A stretch of 64,000 nt of DNA from Sporothrix humicola. Taxonomy: Eukaryota; Ascomycota; Sordariomycetes; Ophiostomatales; Ophiostomataceae. Under the pieces are notes generated by a model. It was not told where the DNA came from and ran no database searches. It saw nothing but the letters and a program-made list of their open reading frames with translations. The stretch lies in NCBI GenBank assembly GCA_021396245.1, contig WNYE01000041.1, positions 248,001 through 312,000 on the forward strand, written 5' to 3'. This document shows, piece after piece, positions 32,263 to 41,580 of this stretch (the stretch's first letter is position 1; every line of letters starts with the position of its first letter). The position numbers were made by a program, and so were the translations under genes.

Positions 32263-34724
32263 GTGCAACGGATATAGCTTTTAACGTTGCCTGAATTACG
32301 TCGTAGACAGTGATGGGTTTATTAGCCTCTCAGAATCGGCTCGACGGTTTGAATAGTCGGTGAGTGTACCGGGCGCCAGGCATCACCTGTCTCTTGTCGG
32401 TTATCAGCTGTCACTTTTTCCGCATCCATAAGGTCTGCCCAGCACCTCCTGGCCATTTTTTCTAATATCCCTCTTCCTCCATCACATTGCACGGTGCCAT
32501 CACGCGAATCCACTCACACACACTTTCTCCGCCCAGCTCGTGTCTTTTCCCCTTTTGAACCACGACCAGCTCCCACAGCTATTTGAGCAGACAGCCATTT
32601 GCTCCTTTCTACAGACACGGTCAGCCTCCGAGCCTCGTTCTTCAACATCTCAAAGTGAGGCTCGAAGAATAAGTGAGAGGCGGCGGCAACATACGTCGTA
32701 CATCTTATTCTTTGATTCTTCAACAGCGAATTCAGCCTCACAGCCAACAAAAGACATATTCTCGCAATTGGTCCCGGGCGAGTTGTTTTGCCAGTTATTC
32801 CTCGTTTTACACTGTGTCCTTCCACCTAGACCCTGTGTTTCTCCTCCAGCAGAAACCTCCACTGTATTTACCGGGGATCTACGACGTACAAATATCATCC
32901 TTCCCCTATCCCCTGCTTTACGAAAGTTTGTGCTCCTTTGACCGCACAAATGTGAAACGCTCCAGTCGCCGATGAGAGACATAACAGTCCCCCATTACGC
33001 ATCCAGACAAGACAGGCCATTAGGGGTCCATACCGAGCCTGCTATCACTGATACATCTTTCAACGGTTACCGATATGGTCCTCGGATTTGATTCTCAACC
33101 TTGAAAATTGGACTCTCGATAATAATAGCTTTGTCAGAACAACTTTTGTCAGGCAGCGTAACACAAATGTTGCAGAAGCTAGAATTTCCGTGCAATGAGC
33201 ATTCATGCACAGGGAAACAATTGTCCGGTGCAAGACGGCCGAAAAGAGGTGCTCCCTCATGTCTCCCTCCATATGCCCTGGCCCTCAGTCTAGTACCCTT
33301 TCACTACATCTCGCCGTCCCACAGCGTTGGCGACAAGCAAAAAGGCCGTCCAATCTGCTGCAAATCTGCTGCTGTCCGTCACGGCTCACCGACGTCTCAG
33401 GACCCGATCAAAGGTGAGGCGGTCAAGGAGGCGGCTGTCGACATGGAGAGAACCCGAGTGGAGGGCCTGCAGTGTACATACAGCTTCAAATCCAAAAGGC
33501 TATCTGGACTTAACGCCGTGTACACGCCGTGCCTGTTGTGCGACGACCGCTCAGATGCAGGACAGAGGCTTTGCTCTTTGTCTTTTTAATGGGCCGTTGG
33601 CTTGACTGTGTCCTCTTGAATGTGCCTCCCTTCCTTGAAAGGTAAACAGGAAGAGCGAGCCAAGTCGAGGAAGTAACCAACAGACACAACCAAACGCAGC
33701 CCGACTAGTTGCCAACCAAGAATCCCCAGTTTGCCCTATATATGAACAACCCGCAAGCAATCGGCTAATAGTAACATATTCCATATCCTGCTAAGACACG
33801 CTCCGGAGCTAACCCCGAGTACACTCGGGACAAGACAAAGAGCATGCGGGCCGTCGTGGGAGCGGCCGTTTGTGGTCTCTGGTGAGCTGAGGCCAGAATG
33901 AGGCACTGGTTCTGAGTGCCAGTGACAGCGCACATACAGTAAGTAGCTCGGGAAGGCACGTGCACTGCCAGCAAGGCGGTAGCTTTGGCACGCTATCAGA
34001 CATACGTCATCCGTCCAACAGCTTGGCGGGAAGGAGCAAGCTCTGGAACAAAGAAACCAACCAGAATGTCAAAAGTAAAACAAGCAGGTGAAAAGTAACA
34101 AGCAACTAGGCAGCAAGTTTAAAAGGTCAATCCGACACACTGCTCAATGAAATGTCAAAATAATTAAGCAGTCATCTCAAGTAAAAAATTTGGATGTGGT
34201 TGTCATTCAGCCTGTGAACCCAGGCTCAAGCCATACACAAATAGGCACAGAAGGAAACAACTCGTGCAGTGGCACTTTGCGCCTTCCTTGACAGGCGCTT
34301 CGTAAATTAAGAAAAGGAGGGCACGTTTCTATCCTGACAGGAAAGAGCACATTGATAGGCCGCCGTTGCCTTTAATGGATAGTCTTTGGCTGTTATTACC
34401 TCTCAGCGCCTGGCCGGCCATAATATGGTCTGGTCTAGCCAGGCCGCCGGCCACCAGACCTAGCGCGGCGTAGTGGCACTGACGTAGTGATTGCCATCAT
34501 CGTCCCTCCCTCCTTCCGTGCTCCTGTACTTAATTGCCTCTTTCGCGTCGTGTAATTTATTCTCTCCCTCTTTTCACATTTTCCTTATCTCGAACGACTT
34601 TTCCTACAACACGGTTCTTTTCACGTGTACCTACGACCATTTCCATCTCCGACGGCCACCAAACTCATAGCGAATATCGCAAAAACAAAACCCAACTTCC
34701 TAGACCCTTTCGACAACCGCAATC

Positions 34725-35190
34725 ATGGTCAGCGCGTCCGCTATCCTCGTCATCATCATCACATTCATCTGTGCGTTCTATCTTCAGACCCGAGCCTCAT
34801 TGAGGGCTACGGCCACTCTCTATTCTTCCATCAATGCCATACTAACCTTGTCTTCTCTCCAATCTAGTCCCACCCATCGGCGTCTATGCCGTTGCCGGCT
34901 GCGGAGCGGATCTCCTGGTCAACATTTGCCTGACCATTCTTGGGTGAGTTGGCTTCCTTTTCTCCGGACCACTGTGCCGGGCTATACGTACTCTCAACCT
35001 CTACTAATACGGCGGTCAACGCAGTGTCTTCCCCGGCCATATCCACGCATTTTACGTCGAATACGTCTACTACGACCGCCGCGAACAGGCTCGTGATGGC
35101 CGCTTTACCGCAGACCGGGCCCCCGGTATCTACAGCGAGCGCGTGCAGCAGGGCGGCGGCGGCTACGGTACTATTGTCCAGAACACCTAA
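34725..35190 (+). CDS. PMP3: Plasma membrane proteolipid Pmp3 (UPF0057)
   Basis: Three small exons, join(34725..34770, 34868..34943, 35025..35190), coding 95 residues; introns are 97 bp (branch ACTAAC) and 81 bp (branch CTAATAC). The protein starts MVSASAILVIIITFIFPPIG and continues VYAVAGCGADLLVNICLTIL, GVFPGHIHAFYVEYVYYDRR: two transmembrane helices with the invariant PPIGV and GHIHAFYV motifs. Pmp3 controls plasma-membrane potential and salt tolerance. The C-terminal tail (about 35 residues, Arg/Gly-rich) is the extended form common in filamentous fungi rather than the 55-residue yeast form. No open frame longer than 46 nt of exon 1 precedes the first intron, so simple ORF calling misses it. 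A CACGTG lies about 100 bp upstream. Confidence 0.95.
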
Positions 35191-38100
35191 ATGGAGGACG
35201 TTTGGTATACTCGAAAGCCATTGTTCGGATCCGCTGCGTGTGATAAGCCGAAGCCGGTGACAGACACCGCAGTATCGTCCAGACATGTCTTTTGCAAGGT
35301 AAAGATGCCTTGATGATAAGCGTCTTTTCGTTCAGAACGGATGGGAAGGGTAGTTGGTGGAGTTGATATGCTGCCGGGTCGAGTTATTAATGGGCCGACC
35401 CATGTGTTGAACTACGATATCCCGACTTTTGAGACGACTTAATGTTTATGTGCTTTTACTCGCCCTCTTTCGATACCTTTTCCCTCTAACAATGCTTTTT
35501 TAAATTGATTTGTGCTTCTCGCGAAGCTCTTACTTTCCTTTACCTACTTAGACCTTACCAGAAACCATTATGTCGCGTCTTAGGCATCCGGTAGCCTTTG
35601 AGGAGGCCACCTTCTATTGAAGATTGGCCAATGGCTATCTGCCTCATACATTTTATTTCAACTAACTTCCATCGAGATATTCTCACTTGCGCATCTGCGA
35701 TGCACGACTAAAGAGGTATCTCTCAGCCGGTGTAAAAAGCCATATTATTATCTCACCAGCCAAAACGGTCCAGCTACGCCGTTGTATGCAGCCTGCTGCA
35801 GCTAAACGATCGCTCGATATGCGTGAACACGTCAATGTAAGCGGGCCAGGCCAAGGCAGGTTCAATTTTCGTCTCCATAACTCATGAACTGGTGTCGAAG
35901 AACTAAAAAATAAGAAGGAGAAGACGAAAAAAGAAAAGAAAAGAATATCGAACATGAATAAAAACAAGATGGAGTTTGTTCTTTCTGTAAAAAAAATTGA
36001 AAAAAAAAAAGAAAACCGTCAAAAGTCCATGTTTCCGAATAAGCTGCTCAGAGTCCTCGTGTAAGCAGCTGAGCTAGGCCACACCACACCACAACACACC
36101 ACAATTCTCGATTTGTCCAGAGATACAACGATAGAAACAATGCCTCTTCAGATCCTGCACGCACCCGCTTTGAGTGGCTGGCAGCGATTTCATTATCAGC
36201 CAAAGAGCATACATAGATCTCAGTGAGAGCCGGCAATATGGCGAGGAAGGAGCGAATGAGAGCCCGATAAATGAGAAGAGCAAAAGACCTTGCTCAACAA
36301 ATAAAAGGGCAGGAGAGACCAGCCATCCTGTGCCCCATCATGCTCACACTGCCCTCTCACGAACGCAGCGAATGTCTGTCATTCATAACACGACCCAAAA
36401 AAGTCCAAGAAAAACTCTCAGAGAACAGTCCAAAATTGTCCTTTGGCTGTCTGTCGGGTTTGTCAGAGACTCCAACACCAGTTAAAAGTTGGGAGGGTGG
36501 TGGTTGAGGTGGGCATCTCTTGATTTGGCCCGGTTCGCGGTGCATGGGATAGTCCCTCCTTCCCTCCACACCCCTTCCTTCCTCTGCCGGGTCGGTCGTG
36601 ATTGCCCCCCTTTCCCTCCCTCTTGCTCGCATCTGCCCTTTCAACGGCAGCCACGACTCTCTTGCAGAATGCATATTGCACTGCACCCCGACCAATGACA
36701 ACGCAGGAACCAAAAACTTCAGTGGCTCCTGCCTCCTCTCCCACGCTGTATGTGATTTGTTCCTTCCAGAACCCGAGAGCTTTTTTACCCATGTCCTGAT
36801 CTGTGTTTGTGCGCACCGAGCGCGAGAGGGAAGGCACGACATGCAAAAATGAATTGCTGAAGACAAATATCGACGAAAAGGGGAAACAGATGTCCAATCG
36901 CGTAAATGAAAAAGGAAAGAAATGGAAAGAAGAGGGGCCCAAATACGGAGAGTGCAAACAAAACAATAGAAACAACAGCCGCCCCCAGCACCTCTTCTTC
37001 GTGCTTGCCGAATTGAATACCATTCGTGCGGTGTTCCTGCCAGAAGAAAGCTTCCAACGGCCCCCATTTGGTCTTGTGTCTTCTCGTCCACATCGCTTCT
37101 TTCCTTCCTCAAACCCTCTTTACTTGATATATTTCGTAGCCTCTCCTATTTCTCTCTTCCAAGATACACATCTCGAATCCATCACCTTGTTTACCCAGGA
37201 TATCACCACCCACTCCCTCGGATTCTCGCCCGCCGGCCTATCTATCCCGAAGCTTTATCATTTTGAGGAGAATCAAGCGCTGTTGTCCATTCCCACCCCA
37301 GCTTATCCGCCAGAGGCCATAGCGCCCAGCCATCTTGAGGACGAAGGAATTGGCTACTGCGAAACAGAAAAAGAGCAAAAAGTCGGCATCTGCATCTGCA
37401 TCCAACATCAGCAGCTTCTAGGATACAAGAATTTGAAAAACACGCATACTCGCATCCACGGACGACACGCGCGCTGGCAAAAGGGAGGTACACGTCAAGC
37501 CGAAGTGGTCCGGGAAATAAACGCAACAAGACGGCGACACAATACAGCTCAACTGAACTCCTAGGAAGCGAGACACGGGACGGCGAAAGGACAAAAGTGA
37601 GGAGAAACCCTGCAGCAGCAGGCAATTAACGGCTTCCACGTTGTCGCTGTTCGCCCCCCCCTCCTTCTTCCTCTGCACGTTTTTTGCACTCTCCAAAAAC
37701 CTGTCCCTCTCCTTTCATCTGACTTTCATCTTGCTTTCTGTCCCTCGCTACACCACGAGCGGCGGCCTGCATCGCCTCCGAGCGACAATTTCCCACCGCT
37801 CACAAAAGAACACGAGACACAGACCCGACCGACATACGAGAAAACTGCAGTCTGTTGCCCACGGCTCACCCTTTTATTGCGCACTGCTTCTCGGCTTGCA
37901 CAGAGGCGGTGTCTGCAAGACGATCAACACGGCGGGCTCGACCTCGACCTCGATCTCGTCAAAAAGTGAGCAAATCGAGAAGGTCGAACACACGAACACC
38001 GGAGCCGACCATGTCCACTTGCGCGGGCTGACTGGTGCTGCTCTCGCCTATTGTCTCTCATTCTCTCTGCTTCCCTGCTTCTCCCGTTCTCGCACTTTTG

Positions 38101-38406
38101 CATTGCCACGTTCATTGAATATCTGTCTCTCATATCTTCCTGCTTTATTCTTCGTCCTCGTGCTGTGCACCTTCGCGTCATCTTTCCTTGTCCTCCTATT
38201 GCCTCTTACTCCTTCTCTCACTTTCTCTTTTTCTGCATCGCTCGCTTCGCCCCTCTGTCTCTCCGGGCGGGTCCCGTTGTGTTGGCAAAACTGCCCCCTC
38301 CCCCCATTGAAACAGAGACAGCATACACCCATCTGCGACTCCGAGCTGGCCTTGCATTGGTACCACTTACCCGCATCCCCCCCCCAATATTACCTGCTTG
38401 CCATGC
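35191..38406. other. 3.2-kb tandem intergenic region
   Basis: Between PMP3 and the 38.4-kb gene. It includes the PMP3 3' UTR, an A-rich stretch (35905-36020), and CT-rich leader-like sequence (36540-36670 and 37640-38400). A CCAAT occurs near 36691. Frames of up to 263 codons (37641-38432) are translations of CT-rich leader sequence. No gene supported; a long 5' leader with introns is possible. Confidence 0.4.
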
Positions 38407-38432
38407 ATGATGGATGCCATGTACATAAATAG
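38403..38432 (+). other. uORF overlapping the start of the 38.4-kb gene
   Basis: ATG CAT GAT GGA TGC CAT GTA CAT AAA TAG begins 4 nt before the presumed start codon and ends 26 nt inside it. Another 4-codon frame starts at 38414 (ATG CCA TGT ACA TAA). Ribosomes must choose among five ATGs in 17 nt. Confidence 0.5.
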
Positions 38433-40695
38433 CAAACCACATGTCCTTTTATCTGAGGACAAGACACGAGATGGCGCAAGGGAAAGCCGTGAGCGGTCCA
38501 GCAGACAACGACCTGCTTCGGACGCCGGTCTCAGCTCCGGCCTAGTTTCCGTCAAATCTGCCCATGCCCATCCTCACACATACAACCACTCCCGTGTCTC
38601 CTCCTCACCTTCTTTTTCTGCTGCTGTTGTCGTTTCCTCTCCCTCTCCTACCACTGCAACATTTCGACCTAGGGCATCTTCTACACTCTCCGCGCTGGCG
38701 TCACAACGTCCTCCCTCCTCATTACATGCGAAGTCCTTGCTACGACCGACAACATCCATAACCAAAGCATCTCGACCAGAAAACGGACATCGACGCAACG
38801 GAACAACTACTTCTGCAATAAGCAACGCATCTGCCAACGGCACTCAGACAGCCGAGAATTTGCCCACTTCCGCGTCTATCCTTTTCTTCAACCCGGGAAA
38901 CAAGACAACCCCCGAAACATCTCTTGTCGGCGCCAAGGGAAAGTCAATACCGATCGACGACGGCATTGCAGCACACCGTACCTCCGCCCTCCGCGAACTC
39001 AACAACAGCTTTCCTTCGCCAGTACTTCGACACCAGCAGGCAAAATCAACAGGGGCGCAAAGTACTACGTACTCACAACCGGTCATTGTCAGAACGTACT
39101 CTGGCCCACCCCCATCACCTTCGACTTCTGCCCATTACCGGCCACCAAGCAGCAGCCGCCGTGCTGGCAGTCGTGCATCCGGCTCCCGTCGCATTCCATA
39201 CGTCCCGAACGGCACATCCTCATCTTCAGTCTGGGATACTGCTGCCAATAGCAGCAACAATGCACAGCGTACAGGCTGGGCTCTAGCAAACAGCCTTCTC
39301 GGCATGGCGCGTTCAAAGGGGAAGAAAGGCGGATTTCTTCCCTGGCCATTTGTTGCAAGCACGGACGACCAATCACAAAAGGACGAGGCAAAGCTGCCAC
39401 CTATTGAGGCATTCTCCTATAGAGGCTTTATGGCCGACCTGCAGACCACAACGGATATTCGATCTGACCTGGACCGCATAGCAGAGATCTGTGCCCGTTC
39501 AAGATACTGCCTGAGCGACAAATACGACTCACACGTCACACCCCACGGGTCTGGTGCCAGCTTCATGGCGTCTGTATCACAACACCCCAACCAATCCAAA
39601 GCCCGTCGGAAAGGAGCTTCCAGTCCCGGAGGACCAACACTTCAAGCAGTGCCATCCGATGACGATGATAGCAGCGCACGAGGCCATCGCCGAAGACGAG
39701 GCGGATTAGGAGGAGGCAGACGGCGAAGCGCAGCCTATGGCACTCTAGAGACAATTATGTCCTCGAGTCGATCTTCCGAGGAAGATAAGACCAAGAAGAA
39801 GTCAGCGGCCGACATTGCTGAAGCAGTTCGTGGTCGCGCAGCACGGAAAGGACTGGCCGCGCCAGGCGGCAACGGAGATGGCACTGCTACCACTACCGAG
39901 GAGAGCAGCGGACGCGACCAAACGTCTTCCAATTCCAGCAAATCAATGAATGGACAGGACCATGGACGGAAAGGATCCAACTTCACAGGGGAGTCTACGG
40001 TCAACAATCACAGCTATCCCGGTGATAGTGAGCTGCCTACTGCTTCACACCAGTCTCCAGACCGGCAGCAAGCGAAGACACCCAAGCGCGCAAAGTCCAC
40101 TTCATTTGCTCATGCTGTTATTGGAAGTAGCCGTCGCCATCAAAAACACCGACACGCTGCTGGACGCGAAGGCGGCAGTGCGGCAGCCCGTCATACAAAC
40201 ATGGATATTGCGGCTGTGCCAGCCCTGCTCAGCGACCCTGCTCTTCCGCAAACCTCCGATGGAATGATTGGCATGTATAATGCACTGGATACTGTTAACG
40301 GACAAACACCAATCCATCCGAGCAATGTTCGCAGTTACCCCAACTATCCAGCACCTGGAGTCCACATTGTTGATCCTGACATGGAAGCCGGGCAGGATCT
40401 GTCCATGTATCTCGACCCGGAAGATGCGACTGCTGCAGGTTTTCTTTCAGGCATTACCCATTGGATTCCATGGGTGGCAAATGGAGCCGGCCACCCAGCC
40501 ACAGATCAGACTTGGACTGGTAGACACGGTGCATCCCGCAGTCGCGAAGCGCGTTTTCCATCCACTGCCGAGACAACAGTTGCAGCCGGTCCGAGTCACG
40601 CGGAAGGGAGCCTCCGGGAGTTGCTCAAGACTGCCGATGACACAAATGGGAAGCAGAAGAAAGGAAAGGCTGTTGACGATGGTGCCAGCCGTTGA
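38407..40695 (+). CDS. Conserved-looking fungal hypothetical protein, Ser/Arg-rich
   Basis: 762 residues from ATG 38407 (MMDAMYINSKPHVLLSEDKT) in a single exon. I do not recognise a family. The N-terminal 300 residues are Ser/Thr/Pro-rich and disordered. The best folded candidate is about residues 300-390: GWALANSLLGMARSKGKKGG, FLPWPFVA, then PPIEAFSYRGFMADLQTTTD and SDLDRIAEICARSRYCLSDK, ending TPHGSGASF. Next come an Arg/Gly-rich patch (RGHRRRRGGLGGGRRR, about 420) and a Lys/Ala helix (SAADIAEAVRGRAARKGLA). A C-terminal hydrophobic motif (AGFLSGITHWIPWVAN) lies near residue 690. The helical Asp/Arg pattern and basic patches suggest a regulatory or scaffold protein, but no function should be assigned. 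The start could also be Met 2 or Met 5. Confidence 0.75.
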   Translation: MMDAMYINSKPHVLLSEDKTRDGARESRERSSRQRPASDAGLSSGLVSVKSAHAHPHTYNHSRVSSSPSFSAAVVVSSPSPTTATFRPRASSTLSALASQRPPSSLHAKSLLRPTTSITKASRPENGHRRNGTTTSAISNASANGTQTAENLPTSASILFFNPGNKTTPETSLVGAKGKSIPIDDGIAAHRTSALRELNNSFPSPVLRHQQAKSTGAQSTTYSQPVIVRTYSGPPPSPSTSAHYRPPSSSRRAGSRASGSRRIPYVPNGTSSSSVWDTAANSSNNAQRTGWALANSLLGMARSKGKKGGFLPWPFVASTDDQSQKDEAKLPPIEAFSYRGFMADLQTTTDIRSDLDRIAEICARSRYCLSDKYDSHVTPHGSGASFMASVSQHPNQSKARRKGASSPGGPTLQAVPSDDDDSSARGHRRRRGGLGGGRRRSAAYGTLETIMSSSRSSEEDKTKKKSAADIAEAVRGRAARKGLAAPGGNGDGTATTTEESSGRDQTSSNSSKSMNGQDHGRKGSNFTGESTVNNHSYPGDSELPTASHQSPDRQQAKTPKRAKSTSFAHAVIGSSRRHQKHRHAAGREGGSAAARHTNMDIAAVPALLSDPALPQTSDGMIGMYNALDTVNGQTPIHPSNVRSYPNYPAPGVHIVDPDMEAGQDLSMYLDPEDATAAGFLSGITHWIPWVANGAGHPATDQTWTGRHGASRSREARFPSTAETTVAAGPSHAEGSLRELLKTADDTNGKQKKGKAVDDGASR

Positions 40696-41580
40696 GTTCA
40701 TGAACACCAGTTATATTCATGCCAAGAACTGTATTTGCAGCTTCTTGTTCTTCCTTCGTTTTGTCTTTTTTATCTTTGTCTCCGATCTTCATGTTCTAAT
40801 TTGTATTATTTATACCCCATTTTTCCTGTCGTTTTCTTTTTCATACTGCCATGTTTTATCTCCATTTACCTGTTGTTTTTACTTTTCTGATCATGTCTGG
40901 ACTCTTATGATGAGAATATGATTCTCATGGGCCTTTAGTTTTCTTTCAAGTTTTCTTTTTCTCTTGGCTAAGAATAATACACAAAACAAGACAGGAACCA
41001 GATGAGGGAGACAAAGTATACACAAAAGGAGTTACTGGTCAAAATGGACCGTTTATGATTTATATATGCTATTTACTCTGGTTTTGATAGTGAGTCGGAA
41101 AGGTCAAGAAGTGTTATATTACGATCATATACTTCTTTTCGCTTTTTCAATTCAAATACAGATTCTTTTTCTATTAACACCATACTCCATACGAATACAT
41201 ATAAAAGCTCTAAAGGCAATATCAGACCCGGTTGACTAAGTATGCTGTTTAAACCCATTGCAAAGCGCCCCTAAGAAAAGCCATATTTTTTTCTTCTTCC
41301 GTTCCCTTTAAAAATTACTTGTAAAAATGAGTCTTGAAAACCACCGTTGTTCCTATCCAATTGTTTGGGAAAATAAGACAAAGCTTCTGACAACCGAAAC
41401 TGTCACTAGAGGCGGAGCTGGCAGGGACAGGATTAAACGTCACTGTTTTGTTGTCAGGCACATAATGGGTCAAATATTTTTTGAATTGTGAGGCAGGCGC
41501 CACTTCGGATTCGTCCAGTGCCGGACGGCAAGATCACCCCTTAATAGAGTCCCGTTCACAGCTCGACCACCTTTAGAGAT
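40696..41580. other. Convergent 3' region
   Basis: AT-rich sequence between the hypothetical gene and CTK1, with T-rich 40740-40870 and A/T-rich 40960-41320. A 62-codon minus frame (41315-41503) begins well but has no support. Presumed 3' UTRs; no gene seen. Confidence 0.45.

Larger units (their letters stand above)
31980..32402. repeat. Decayed inverted/direct repeat unit (RIP-like)
   Basis: A 41-bp arm at 32006-32046 is found again inverted at about 32337-32377 (32 of 41 match). A 25-bp box at 31980-32004 recurs directly at 32378-32402 (23 of 25). All eleven differences are C/T or G/A transitions. The ~290 bp between the arms hold two 9-bp minisatellites. This may be a relic of a small transposon or other duplicated element touched by repeat-induced point mutation. 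No coding part is seen. Confidence 0.65.
29902..34724. other. 4.8-kb divergent gene-poor region
   Basis: Between the Dri1-like gene and PMP3. From 29900 to 30760 the + strand is purine-rich, consistent with a long CT-rich minus-strand leader for the Dri1-like gene. Near 31980-32402 there is a decayed inverted/direct repeat with minisatellites. A CACGTG at 34622-34627 lies about 100 bp before PMP3. Frames of up to 205 codons (for example 31571-32188, which reads through the minisatellite) show no family motif. I support no gene here; a non-coding RNA is possible. Confidence 0.45.

Noticed and set aside
36357..37564. Long frames on both strands (251 and 253 codons)
   Set aside because: They overlap each other, have no motifs, and lie in composition-biased leader-like DNA.
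37641..38432. 263-codon plus frame
   Set aside because: CT-rich leader sequence read as Leu/Ser/Phe; ends over the start of the 38.4-kb gene in another frame.
41315..41503. 62-codon minus frame as an extra CTK1 exon
   Set aside because: CTK1 already ends with a clean stop at 41581; no splice site joins it.
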